A stretch of DNA of 40,380 bases from Oscillospiraceae bacterium. GTDB lineage: Bacteria > Bacillota > Clostridia > Oscillospirales > Oscillospiraceae. The notes under the pieces are model-generated. The model did no database searches. It worked only from the letters and a program-made list of their open reading frames with translations, and was not told the DNA's origin. The position numbers were made by a program, and so were the translations under genes. The DNA is taken from positions 1 through 40,380 of the forward strand of contig JAFUFT010000090.1 in NCBI GenBank assembly GCA_017469795.1, in the 5' to 3' direction. This document shows positions 22,440-30,435 of this stretch, piece after piece; the first letter of the stretch is position 1, and every line of letters begins with the position of its first letter.

Positions 22440-25223
22440 CTAGTCATTTGCAACCAGAGCCTGATACATCGTCATCAGTTTGGCGACACAACTGGCCTCT
22501 GTCGTTGTCCTGACGTCGAATCCGTAGGCAGCCATGACTGCCCGGTCATTGTCTTGATGCGCCTTTCGCAGTTCCGGAGGCATGGTCAGCTCATCGTAGA
22601 GATCGGCAAGGCTGGCATCCGGGTACAAGCTCCGTGCGTCCAGAATGGCCTGGGCGGTCTTTTCTATCTTTGCTTTCTGTTCCTCTGTGGGCGTGGGCCA
22701 GGGGAAAGTGTTGTAAACTATTTCCTTTGTATATCTATAGCCATTTCCTAGACGCCCACACACCAAGCGCATCCATGCCATATGCACATTAGACGTAAGT
22801 ATCCCGAAGTGATATTTGGTTGCGTTTGGAACAATCATCACTAGATTTGATGAAATGATTTCAGGCTCCATAAAACCTATTGGTATGTACCGTCGATTAG
22901 ATGACGTGGTTGATGGTATTAATAAAAACGGAACATTATCGGGCTGAGTAATTTGCGCAAATAAGTGAGGTACTTTCGCATATCCATTTGTTGTTTTTGC
23001 CTTAGAAGCAAGTCGGAACTCCCGAACTGCCGAAACTTTCTCATACAGTATTTTACTGCTTTTTATATCGGAAGGTGATGTGTGTTTCAACCACAGACAC
23101 CATCTCTGCTTGCCTTTTATAAACTCTTCTGCACCGATGTACGGGTGAAGCCACTTTTCGATACTCGGGTCCCGAGCCAGTAGTGCCTCACGTTCTTCTG
23201 GCGAGATCACAAAATGGCCACCATCGCGGGGCTGGTTACCAAAATTCATCTTCGGAACATCGCATATGGCGTTTTTTTGAGCAGTAACGTAACTGTTCGA
23301 TCCTTCTACTAAATAGGGGCTAATGCCTGTTACTTCTTTGGCAATCCCTTGAGTATACAGGACCTTTTTCTTTCGATCAAAGCAAGAAAAACCAATTATC
23401 ACGCAATGCACCGCAGCTTGGTTTCTACTCTCACTATTCCACTTAAAAGTCTGATGTGCAAAGTTGATATGAACATTGTATTCATTAAGCAGTACATTCC
23501 AAAGAATTGGAACTTGAGAGCCTTGGCAAATCGAGTTGGTTGAGACAAGTGCGGCCTCAATATGCGTGCCGAGCATCATTTTAGCGGCTAACTTATACCA
23601 GCATGTTACATAATCTAAGTCTTGGACATCTTTTATGTTGCCAAAAACCGCTTTGACATCGCCCTTTTGTTCACCGCCTTGTTCCATCATTCTAGCCCCC
23701 ACAAACGGCGGGTTGCCCATGATATAGGATAGCTCATTCTTGTGCACGACTCGATTCCAGTCCATCTGAAGGGCATTGCCCTCGATGATGGAGGCGTTGG
23801 TTTTTAGCGGCAGGAAATCCAGATCGGTCTGGATTATATCTTCCGTCTCCTGCATCATCTGAGACTCCGCTATCCACAGGGCCGTTTTTGCGACTGTGAC
23901 GGCGAAATCATTGATCTCTATACCGTAAAACTGATGGATACCAACCTTGATGGGGTTCAGCCCCTCTATGTCCAGCATGATTTGGCCATGCTGCAGCTCT
24001 CGCAGGATCTCGTTCTCCAGGCGCCTGAGGCTGACATATGTTTCCGTCAAGAAGTTGCCGGAGCCGCAGGCGGGATCGAGGAACTTGAGGCCCGCCAGTT
24101 TGTTCTGCAGCCCCTGCAGCTTCTTCTCCCGGGTCTTTGGCACGCCAATCTCCATGATCTCCGCAAACTCTGCCTTCAGGTCATCGAGGAACAGCGGGTC
24201 AATGACCTTGTGGATGTTCTCGATGCTGGTATAGTGCATGCCACCAGAGCGGCGGGTCTCCGGGTTCAGTGTAGATTCAAAGACGGCTCCGAAAATCGTG
24301 GGTGAGATCCTGCTCCAGTTAAATCGTGACGATTCCAAGAGCGTGTCCTTTATTTCTTGCGTGATCTTTGGGATCTCGATGTTTTCCCGAGCAAACAGAC
24401 CGCCGTTACAGAATGGGAACGCTTCCAACTCCTCATCCAGATACAGTTCGCCACGGTTTTCGATGGGCGTATCCAGGACCTTGAATAGATCGAGCAAGGC
24501 GCGCCGGATATCCTTCGGCTCATACTGCGCGATGTACTTGCTGAAGGCGTCTTTGGCTCCGAACAGCCCGGCGTCCTCCGCGTACAGGCAAAAGACCAGG
24601 CGGACACATAGGATGTTCAGGCTATTCTGGGTCTTTTTCGCAAGTGGATCGTTGTACTGTTCCTCAAAGCGGTCATGTATCTTGCCGACTAATTCGCCTG
24701 CCTGCAGGGACAGCTCCATCTCTTCCGTAATCTTCTTGACCTTTTTAGAAAGTAAGAAGTCGAGCATGGAATAGTGGCTCTGCAGATCCATCAGGAAAAT
24801 TTTTGTGATATTGTTCTCCGGAATCTTGGTATTCATGTCATACACCCAGATCTCGGAGAAGTTCGACGTAACGATCCAGCGGGCCTTTTCGTCAAACGGC
24901 AGATTGTCGTTATACCTTTTTGCCTGCTCATAGGGCGTAAGGTCGATGTCGCCGGACTGGTGGATCTTCTTATCCAGCGCAATGCCCAGCGTTTTCTGCT
25001 CTATGATAACCCTGGTCTCTGGGATATAAGCATCGATACGCTTCGTGTTACCGTTGACAGATACCTTCTTCTGGAACTCGATGCGGTCGGTGGCATCATC
25101 GGCCCCCATGATCCGTTGGAGGATATCGAGCCAATAAGAGCGGTCGTCTTCGTCCTCCTGGCCCTTGCCATTCCATTTATTGATAAATTGCCGTGCGGCT
25201 TCTCTGCGTTCTGAGTCGGTCAT
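22440..25223 (-). CDS. MmeI-type single-chain restriction-modification enzyme (type IIG/IIL)
   Basis: A 927-residue protein combining nuclease, methyltransferase and target recognition as in MmeI. The N-terminal nuclease has D64 and E75-x-K77 (Y-I-P-E-T ... I-I-E-Q-K), a PD-(D/E)xK site at the positions seen in MmeI. A helical spacer (about 150-330) follows. Methylase motif I is F-L-D-P-A-C-G-S-G-N-F-L (381-392) and motif IV N-P-P-F (504-507), giving N6-adenine methylation. The region around 690-840 is the target-recognition domain, ending in the MmeI-like G-R-L-G-N-G-Y-R-Y ... Y-N-T-F-P-W-P. All catalytic residues look intact. The target-recognition half is more AT-rich than the surroundings, a sign of module exchange. 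As a prophage cargo gene by the att site it likely protects the lysogen from other phages. Confidence 0.9.
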   Translation of the reverse strand: MTDSERREAARQFINKWNGKGQEDEDDRSYWLDILQRIMGADDATDRIEFQKKVSVNGNTKRIDAYIPETRVIIEQKTLGIALDKKIHQSGDIDLTPYEQAKRYNDNLPFDEKARWIVTSNFSEIWVYDMNTKIPENNITKIFLMDLQSHYSMLDFLLSKKVKKITEEMELSLQAGELVGKIHDRFEEQYNDPLAKKTQNSLNILCVRLVFCLYAEDAGLFGAKDAFSKYIAQYEPKDIRRALLDLFKVLDTPIENRGELYLDEELEAFPFCNGGLFARENIEIPKITQEIKDTLLESSRFNWSRISPTIFGAVFESTLNPETRRSGGMHYTSIENIHKVIDPLFLDDLKAEFAEIMEIGVPKTREKKLQGLQNKLAGLKFLDPACGSGNFLTETYVSLRRLENEILRELQHGQIMLDIEGLNPIKVGIHQFYGIEINDFAVTVAKTALWIAESQMMQETEDIIQTDLDFLPLKTNASIIEGNALQMDWNRVVHKNELSYIMGNPPFVGARMMEQGGEQKGDVKAVFGNIKDVQDLDYVTCWYKLAAKMMLGTHIEAALVSTNSICQGSQVPILWNVLLNEYNVHINFAHQTFKWNSESRNQAAVHCVIIGFSCFDRKKKVLYTQGIAKEVTGISPYLVEGSNSYVTAQKNAICDVPKMNFGNQPRDGGHFVISPEEREALLARDPSIEKWLHPYIGAEEFIKGKQRWCLWLKHTSPSDIKSSKILYEKVSAVREFRLASKAKTTNGYAKVPHLFAQITQPDNVPFLLIPSTTSSNRRYIPIGFMEPEIISSNLVMIVPNATKYHFGILTSNVHMAWMRLVCGRLGNGYRYTKEIVYNTFPWPTPTEEQKAKIEKTAQAILDARSLYPDASLADLYDELTMPPELRKAHQDNDRAVMAAYGFDVRTTTEASCVAKLMTMYQALVAND

Positions 25224-25269
25224 GTGGCCCCACCACCTTTCAGCGTGCGTACATGGGTAATTTTGATTA

Positions 25270-25298
25270 ATTATATCATATCGAGCTCAATATAACAA
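25270..25298 (-). promoter_or_regulatory. Promoter of the restriction-modification gene
   Basis: Minus strand: TTGTTA (25298-25293), 17-bp spacer, consensus TATAAT (25275-25270), in an AT-rich divergent region. The spacer holds a near-palindrome. Confidence 0.6.
25278..25293. promoter_or_regulatory. Near-palindrome in the RM promoter spacer, candidate operator
   Basis: ATATCGAGCTCAATAT is a 16-bp palindrome with one mismatched pair, placed between the -35 and -10 boxes. It could bind the ribbon-helix-helix protein encoded downstream of the enzyme. Confidence 0.4.
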
Positions 25299-25315
25299 TA
25301 TAGCAACTATTCGAA

Positions 25316-25344
25316 TTGTAGAACATTGAATAATGTGCTAAAAT
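25316..25344 (+). promoter_or_regulatory. Promoter of the plus-strand two-gene cassette
   Basis: TTGTAG (25316-25321), 17-bp spacer, TAAAAT (25339-25344), 33 bases before the ATG at 25378; back to back with the RM promoter. Confidence 0.5.
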
Positions 25345-25377
25345 ATGGCTATACAAAAAATAAAGGAGGACAACAGC

Positions 25378-25818
25378 ATGGTAAAAATCGATCCGTCTCG
25401 AACGGCTAAGTTCCGGTTGGAGTCCCGGGCACCTGGGTCGGCGATCACAGAACAGATCCTTTTCTGCATAGGCGCCGTCGCTATGCTCCGCGAGGCCGGA
25501 CGATCCGAGAACATGATCGCGATCGTCGTCGCCGATATATCATCTGCAGAACCCGTGTTCGAGGTCGTGGAACTCACTCCAGACTGCTCGCTGGAGAAGA
25601 TGGCGGCACGATCCCCGGCCGTCGCGCTGTACACGACCACAATGCCCGTTCTGGGTGACCCGCAGGCTGTATACCGGGTATTCAATGAATGGAGGAAGTG
25701 CCGTGCTCAGTACAAGCGCGAGCTTGCCGCACGCTTGGATAACGACGGTCCAATCAATCCGGCGCTGTTCCAAGACCCCCGGGACACAACGAAAAACGGA
25801 GGCGACACAAATGGTTAA
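25378..25818 (+). CDS. Uncharacterised prophage cargo protein A
   Basis: A 146-residue protein that I do not recognise. It has no signal peptide or membrane segment. Residues about 10-105 form one alpha/beta domain: F-R-L-E strand, I-T-E-Q-I-L-F-C-I-G-A-V-A-M-L-R-E-A-G helix, I-A-I-V-V-A-D strand, V-F-E-V-V-E-L strand, and a D-P-Q-A-V-Y-R-V-F-N-E-W helix; the tail is polar. The same domain makes up the C-terminal half of the next protein. AAAGGAGG seven bases before the ATG at 25378 sets the start; the open frame upstream is not used. It is on the plus strand, opposite to every other prophage gene in the window, with its own promoter, which is the usual sign of a gene expressed in the lysogen. 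Confidence 0.6.
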   Translation: MVKIDPSRTAKFRLESRAPGSAITEQILFCIGAVAMLREAGRSENMIAIVVADISSAEPVFEVVELTPDCSLEKMAARSPAVALYTTTMPVLGDPQAVYRVFNEWRKCRAQYKRELAARLDNDGPINPALFQDPRDTTKNGGDTNG

Positions 25819-26491
25819 TTTTGACATGGGGCAATTTCCATTCCGGGTGGTCCGCACCCCCGGCGACGACCTCATATCTATCGCGGCTCTGAAGGAGACG
25901 CTCGCAGACGCTGAGATCCGGCCGAATTCATATGCCATCCTGTACCGAGCGGACGACCGCCTGTGCCTGCTCCGTGGCGCCTCCGGGTGGGAGGTGTTGA
26001 CATACGAGCGCGGGCAGGACATGGACGTGGGCCAATTTGATGACCTCGACGATGCATGCCTCGCGATGATCGGAGAACTCGCCGAAAACAAGGCCATGTT
26101 GGATCAAATGATCTCCGGCTTCGAGTATCACCAGAGGAAATACACCAGTTTCGATATGTCCTATCGGATCGAAAAGACCGATTCGGACGAATCGCAGGCG
26201 GCCGTGTCCAACGCAATACTGGTTTGCGTTGGAATTATTTGGCAACTCCGGCAGTGTGGGATGACGAATAAAACCTACTACGTCGTCGCTGAAAATCTCG
26301 CGGACAGGGTTCCGCCCGTCTCCGTTTGGGACGCGAATCCGGCTGAGTCACCGGACCTGCTCGACCGGATTTATCCGATTATCGCAACATTCCGCCCTGA
26401 GGATCCTATTGTCGGCGGCGTAGACGAAATTTTCGCCATCTGGAAAACGTGGCGAGATAGACGGGAGGCGTGGACTGGAGGTCCTCGATAA
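25811..26491 (+). CDS. Uncharacterised prophage cargo protein B (two-domain)
   Basis: A 226-residue protein. Residues 1-105 hold an unknown domain with the pattern W-E-V-L-T-Y-E-R-G-Q ... F-D-D-L-D-D-A-C-L-A-M-I-G-E-L, which resembles the ERG ... F ... eAC pattern I associate with some bacterial immunity-protein folds; that link is only an inference. Residues about 115-220 are a diverged copy of protein A: Y-R-I-E-K, A-I-L-V-C-V-G-I-I-W-Q-L-R-Q-C-G, Y-V-V-A-E and I-F-A-I-W-K-T-W-R-D-R-R align in order with it. The ATG at 25811 follows GGAGG by eight bases and overlaps gene A by eight bases, so the two are coupled. A bidirectional terminator follows. Confidence 0.6.
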   Translation: MVNFDMGQFPFRVVRTPGDDLISIAALKETLADAEIRPNSYAILYRADDRLCLLRGASGWEVLTYERGQDMDVGQFDDLDDACLAMIGELAENKAMLDQMISGFEYHQRKYTSFDMSYRIEKTDSDESQAAVSNAILVCVGIIWQLRQCGMTNKTYYVVAENLADRVPPVSVWDANPAESPDLLDRIYPIIATFRPEDPIVGGVDEIFAIWKTWRDRREAWTGGPR

Positions 26492-26493
26492 AC

Positions 26494-26531
26494 AAAAAGC
26501 CGGGAGAGCATCAGCTCTCCCGGCCATTTTA
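26494..26531. terminator. Bidirectional terminator between cargo cassette and lysin
   Basis: GCCGGGAGAGC (26499-26509) and GCTCTCCCGGC (26514-26524) pair around ATCA, with an A-run before and ATTTTAT after. It ends both the plus-strand cassette and the minus-strand late operon. Confidence 0.85.
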
Positions 26532-26538
26532 TCTCTGT

Positions 26539-27585
26539 TCAGAACGCTCCGGCCCGGTCCAGTACGACCAGAGTCCGAACGGCGTCTTCGCTCATATCCA
26601 GAACCAGATCCTCTCCGGTTCCACTCTTTCCTTTGATGAGTCCCTTGCTCACCAGCTTATCCATAGTCTCCCGATAGTACTTCGGCACCTCGGAGATCTT
26701 GACATAGTAGCCGCCGGCCGGAACCAGCTTGCCCTCTTCGTCAATCCGCAGCGCACGGCCTGTCACCATGACGCCGTCGTCTCCGATATAATAGGGACTA
26801 GTCTGTCCAGAAATCCACTTGTTCGTCTCCATGTAGCCCTCCTTATCGAAATGATACCACTTCCCGCTGATCAGCTTCCAACAGTCGCTGGGATAGCTGC
26901 CGTCGGTGTAGCGGTACCACCACTTGCCGCCGGTTTTCTGCCAGCCCTCTGTATAAGTCTGCGGCTCAGATCCCTTCAGGAAGGACTCGTCCGCCTGATT
27001 CATATCCACTCGCCCGGAGATCCCGGGGACAGATCCGCTGGAGCTGTACTGCCACACGTCCCATCCGGAGGACTGCGCATAGCTGTTGTACTGGGCGAAC
27101 CAGAGGGAATATTTGCCGATCCGCGACATGTCCACCAGCCGGTCCAGATAATCGAGATTGTAGTACACCCCGGCCCGGTAGCCCGCCGCCTGAATGGTAT
27201 CGCAGAACGCGACAGAATGATCATTAAAAGCCTGCTTGCCCAGGGTCACGCCCTGCTTTTTGGCATAGGTGACCGTGTCATATTCGAAATCGAAATACAC
27301 CGGCAGGGTGACGTACTTCTTATAGGGAGCAATCAGACTGATCACTCGTTCTGCCTCTGCCTTTGCGCCGGCGGCGTTCAGGGCGTAGGAGAAATGATAG
27401 ATGCCGATGGGCAGCCCCTGGGCGATGGCACCCTTCATGTTGTTGATAAACTGCTCATCCGTATACCGGACACCGAAACCGGTCCGGATGATCACGAACT
27501 TGATCCCCGCAGCGTTGACCTTTGCCCAATCGGTTACGGTTTGAAACTCAGAGATATCGATGCCCTTGATATTTGCCACAATCAT
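26539..27585 (-). CDS. Phage endolysin, GH25 lysozyme with cell-wall-binding repeats
   Basis: A 348-residue peptidoglycan hydrolase. Residues 7-200 are a glycoside hydrolase family 25 domain with D10 (G-I-D-I-S-E-F-Q) and the D99-x-E101 pair (Y-F-D-F-E-Y-D) at the barrel end; these cleave MurNAc-GlcNAc bonds. Residues about 212-270 hold Trp/Tyr-rich repeats of the choline-binding type (G-W-Q-K-T-G-G-K-W-W-Y-R-Y, then G-K-W-Y-H-F-D-K-E-G-Y-M). The last 65 residues form a further small domain. No signal peptide, so release needs the holin whose stop codon it overlaps (ATGA). GGAGG precedes the ATG. It is the last gene of the minus-strand late operon. Confidence 0.92.
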   Translation of the reverse strand: MIVANIKGIDISEFQTVTDWAKVNAAGIKFVIIRTGFGVRYTDEQFINNMKGAIAQGLPIGIYHFSYALNAAGAKAEAERVISLIAPYKKYVTLPVYFDFEYDTVTYAKKQGVTLGKQAFNDHSVAFCDTIQAAGYRAGVYYNLDYLDRLVDMSRIGKYSLWFAQYNSYAQSSGWDVWQYSSSGSVPGISGRVDMNQADESFLKGSEPQTYTEGWQKTGGKWWYRYTDGSYPSDCWKLISGKWYHFDKEGYMETNKWISGQTSPYYIGDDGVMVTGRALRIDEEGKLVPAGGYYVKISEVPKYYRETMDKLVSKGLIKGKSGTGEDLVLDMSEDAVRTLVVLDRAGAF

Positions 27586-28058
27586 TCCTCCTTTTCCGGC
27601 TCGGAGGCAGCCTCTCCGGCGCGATCTATGGTGTCGTTAGCCGCTTTGAGACATTTTCGCAGCCAGGCGGGGGCGGGAGCGCCCATTTTGATGCTGTTCT
27701 CCAGGATGCTGCCGGCCTCGGTCACGATATACCATGCCAAAACGATCGGGAAAATCACTCCTGGCCAGGTCATGTGCAGGACCGGAACGTTGATTGCCAC
27801 AACGGCACAGCAGACGTCAAACAGCATACTCATTAAAACGATCAGGATCATGCCCGCTTTATGAGTCAGCCCTTCCCGGGCCTTAGTGGAGGACCATTCT
27901 CCGGCCATGATGGCTGCGATCGACCCGGAGATGTAATCCAGCACCATGGCTGCAGTCCATACGGCCAGTAACGTGCCTTTCCAGCCGAGAAACACGCCGA
28001 TCGCAGCGAAAAATCCAGAAATAACCAATTTCAGTTCGAGCGCCTTAATTGTCATCAT
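27582..28058 (-). CDS. Phage holin (toxin secretion/phage lysis holin family)
   Basis: A small inner-membrane protein (about 158 residues) of the phage_holin_4_1 type, which forms the lesions that release the lysin. Three hydrophobic segments are seen: about 8-40, 60-85 and 90-115. The W-T-A-A-M-V-L-D-Y-I-S-G-S-I-A-A stretch is the family hallmark, and the tail is charged (E-A-A-S-E-P-E-K-E-E). A GTG at 28064 and two ATGs at 28058 and 28055 are possible starts; GAGG five bases before 28058 favours that one. Double starts at holin genes can give holin and antiholin forms, but here that is untested. Overlaps the lysin by four bases. Confidence 0.88.
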   Translation of the reverse strand: MMTIKALELKLVISGFFAAIGVFLGWKGTLLAVWTAAMVLDYISGSIAAIMAGEWSSTKAREGLTHKAGMILIVLMSMLFDVCCAVVAINVPVLHMTWPGVIFPIVLAWYIVTEAGSILENSIKMGAPAPAWLRKCLKAANDTIDRAGEAASEPEKEE

Positions 28059-28065
28059 GTCCACC

Positions 28066-28248
28066 TCATTCGTCTATATGTAGATCGTATCGGGCCAGAA
28101 TTTTCTGGACCTCTGCGTTTTCAAGGATCTTTTTCCTCTGCCCCTTAGCGGAGACAGCTCCGATGATCGTCGTGATCACCGTAGCGACCTCGCCATAGGC
28201 TGTCTCAGTCGCTGTCTGCAGGACTGCCTTTTTTACGTGTTTAGCCAT
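28066..28248 (-). CDS. Small phage protein upstream of holin
   Basis: A 60-residue protein I do not recognise. It has a short hydrophobic stretch (V-A-T-V-I-T-T-I-I-G-A-V, about 22-33) between basic N- and mixed C-terminal parts, so it may touch the membrane. The frame is open upstream, but GGTGG before the ATG at 28248 and the eight-base overlap with the preceding gene mark this start. Its place directly before the holin suggests a lysis accessory; that is inference only. Confidence 0.55.
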   Translation of the reverse strand: MAKHVKKAVLQTATETAYGEVATVITTIIGAVSAKGQRKKILENAEVQKILARYDLHIDE

Positions 28249-28492
28249 CAAGATCCACCCCCAATTTTTCCAGCGCGGCCTGATAGTCCTCAACAGTTGC
28301 CTCATCCGGATCGACCTGATCCGACCCGGACGGAATCGGGACGTCTGTCTCCAGATAAACTCGGCCCTCATCGATTGGATCGATGGCCTCAACGTACAGG
28401 ATGCCGGCTCGAGAGATCATCATATCGGCATCCGAATATGTCCGGACCAGCGTCCGGCCGGCGATGACGCCGTAATGCTGTACCTGAATCAC
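28241..28492 (-). CDS. Small phage protein downstream of fibre 2
   Basis: An 83-residue acidic protein I do not recognise. No signal, membrane helix or cysteine. It starts at a GTG that overlaps the fibre-2 stop (GTGA) and its end overlaps the next small gene by eight bases, so all are translationally coupled. The C-terminal helix (E-A-T-V-E-D-Y-Q-A-A-L-E-K-L-G-V) recalls the small XkdX- or fibre-associated proteins found at this place in siphophages, but the similarity is too weak to name it. Confidence 0.55.
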   Translation of the reverse strand: MIQVQHYGVIAGRTLVRTYSDADMMISRAGILYVEAIDPIDEGRVYLETDVPIPSGSDQVDPDEATVEDYQAALEKLGVDLDG

Positions 28493-30072
28493 GTGAAATC
28501 TACCTCCTCGAATAGATCGGCGAGCGACGCCCAGTTGGTAGCCTCGGAGTAAGCCGCGAGCGCGCCGCGCGGAATCCTGACTACCTCAAGAGACGTCCTG
28601 TTGATAGCGGTAGCCAGCTCAGGCGGAGTTACAGCCATGACCGTCAGCATCCGGAGGCTACTCGTGTTAATGGCATAGGCCTGGATCGACGTCACAGAGG
28701 TAGGGATGGAGACCTCAGCCAGCTCTGTGCAATTTTGGAAATAGTATCCAGGCAACGATGTCGTGCCTGGTGCTACATCAAATCTTATCAAACTGGGACA
28801 GTCCGAGAACTTAGGTGGCATCGCGGAGCCTGTGCTGGGCGGCGGCACCAACTCCCTGAGGACCGGCCCGGTCACGGCAAATCGCGTGGTAACAGATCCA
28901 GCAGGCCAAAATATCATCCTGGCATAGCATCCCTCGGAAAACGAGAGCCCAGCGCCAACCGACGTAACGGTTGGCAGGCAGATCCGCGTCAACCGGTCTG
29001 CATAGGAGATGCCCTTGCCTGCGAGCGCGAGTACATGTTCCGGGAGGCACAGCGCGCGCAGATCGTGGCAACCGTACACGAGATAGCTGGCTCCTGCCTG
29101 GACGTTACGGGGAATCACGATAGCTCGCACGCCAGATCGCTCAATGACGGCGCTGACGCCTCCGTTCTGCAGCATGAGAGCTCCAGGTATAGACAGATGT
29201 TTCAGATTGTATGTTCCGCGCAGGATTCCGGCCTGGCCCCCTTCGCTCGAGGGCCCTTCGTTTTTGCCCAGATAAGCGGCCGCGACCGCGCGTGGCGTGA
29301 TAGCGGAGATTTCCAGCAGGTTCCCCGAGGTGCTCCCATCAATGCCTGAGATGACGAGTCCGTAGCGACCGGCCGTCCCATAAACGTGATCTATCGTCAC
29401 CTGCGTGCTGGAAGCACCAATCGTGCCAGATGTCCCGTCTCCCCAGTCAATATTGGCAGAGGCGTAGCTGTTGGTCACTGTGACGCTGATAGTATCTCCG
29501 GCGCCGACCTCAATCGGGAGGACGGCCGCAATCCCGTCGTGCAGGTGGTAGAGCGGTCCCACGTCGGCCGGTGCAGCCGCCGCTTTGAGTTCCGCCAGCG
29601 TCCAATTCCATTCGGACGTGCCAATATAGGGCCGCGCCTCCACGTCCGGAGCGTCCGGAACGGGCGGGAGCGATTCCATCGATTGGATTTGATCCAGAGT
29701 GTATCGGTACAGAGGGTTCCCGTCCAAATCCCAAAAAATAACCCCGTGCAGATCCTCATCGGTCAGCTCACCGGGGACCTCAACGGAGGCGGATGCGTAG
29801 GACGCGACATCGTACGTGCCGTTGCTGTCAATGCTGATCGTTCCGGTTGGAGCCGGTCCGGAGCCTCCACCGTTTTCGAGGGCAGCAATCATATAATGGT
29901 CCTCACGGCTGATCGGATCGGGTCGCTCAACCTCGCCGCCTGCCATTTCATATAAATATTTTTCCCGCCTGGTCCGAGGCGGGAGATATGGCGTCAGGTC
30001 AACGGTAGCTCCGCCGACGGCCGCCAGGTAATTGTCCTCCCGGGTCTCGGGAGTGGGCATGTTTTCACTCAT
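28489..30072 (-). CDS. Tail fibre 2: PKD-like and BspA-type leucine-rich repeat protein
   Basis: A 527-residue probable receptor-binding protein. The N-terminus has three spaced copies of an R-x-(D/E)-(N/K/H)-Y-(L/M) motif (T-R-E-D-N-Y-L, R-R-E-K-Y-L-Y and S-R-E-D-H-Y-M), probably the virion-anchoring part. Residues about 185-250 hold a PKD-like beta sandwich (I-D-W-G-D-G-T-S-G-T ... H-V-Y-G-T-A-G-R-Y). From about 285 to the end irregular leucine-rich repeats of the BspA/LRR_5 type follow (L-K-H-L-S-I-P, R-A-I-V-I-P, A-E-V-S-I-P-T-S-V-T-S-I). GGAGG eight bases before the ATG at 30072 sets the start. Its 5' end overlaps the resolvase-like gene by eight bases. Host-range role is inferred from domains and place. 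Confidence 0.75.
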   Translation of the reverse strand: MSENMPTPETREDNYLAAVGGATVDLTPYLPPRTRREKYLYEMAGGEVERPDPISREDHYMIAALENGGGSGPAPTGTISIDSNGTYDVASYASASVEVPGELTDEDLHGVIFWDLDGNPLYRYTLDQIQSMESLPPVPDAPDVEARPYIGTSEWNWTLAELKAAAAPADVGPLYHLHDGIAAVLPIEVGAGDTISVTVTNSYASANIDWGDGTSGTIGASSTQVTIDHVYGTAGRYGLVISGIDGSTSGNLLEISAITPRAVAAAYLGKNEGPSSEGGQAGILRGTYNLKHLSIPGALMLQNGGVSAVIERSGVRAIVIPRNVQAGASYLVYGCHDLRALCLPEHVLALAGKGISYADRLTRICLPTVTSVGAGLSFSEGCYARMIFWPAGSVTTRFAVTGPVLRELVPPPSTGSAMPPKFSDCPSLIRFDVAPGTTSLPGYYFQNCTELAEVSIPTSVTSIQAYAINTSSLRMLTVMAVTPPELATAINRTSLEVVRIPRGALAAYSEATNWASLADLFEEVDFT

Positions 30073-30421
30073 TTGCATTTCCTCCATTGCCATCAGGCCA
30101 ATCAGAGTTGTTGTACAGGCGCATCCAGTCTCCCAGTCTCATAGTCACGAGCGTCTCGGCGTGATTGCGCCGATGGAACACGGCCGGAGCCGATCCGCTG
30201 TGAGCAGAATCCCGGACAGCCTGAGCCATCCAGTCATATAGAGCCATCCGCTCACAGTGTTTGCATTCTATGTGGACTCCCGGGAGTCCGACTACATCCG
30301 GAGCCAGTCCGGCTTTGCCGCAGTGCTGAGCTGTCCTGGAGGCCTCGTATCCATACTCCCGGAGCAGGCCTGCGACTTCTCTCTCGTATCTGGCGCCCTT
30401 GTCCCTACTATTAATAGGCAT
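30065..30421 (-). CDS. Holliday-junction-resolvase-like PD-(D/E)xK nuclease
   Basis: A 118-residue nuclease. The PD-(D/E)xK core is visible: E14 in A-R-Y-E-R-E-V, D42 in L-A-P-D-V-V-G-L, and E52-x-K54 in H-I-E-C-K-H. The order and the G-x-x-x-E-R-E-V start are those of the archaeal Hjc-like resolvase family found in many phages. It would cut branched DNA during phage recombination or before packaging. It follows ssb by 14 bases and overlaps the fibre-2 start, so a DNA-processing gene is coupled to a tail fibre gene, an unusual neighbour. Confidence 0.8.
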   Translation of the reverse strand: MPINSRDKGARYEREVAGLLREYGYEASRTAQHCGKAGLAPDVVGLPGVHIECKHCERMALYDWMAQAVRDSAHSGSAPAVFHRRNHAETLVTMRLGDWMRLYNNSDWPDGNGGNANE

Positions 30422-30435
30422 ATGTTATCACCTCG

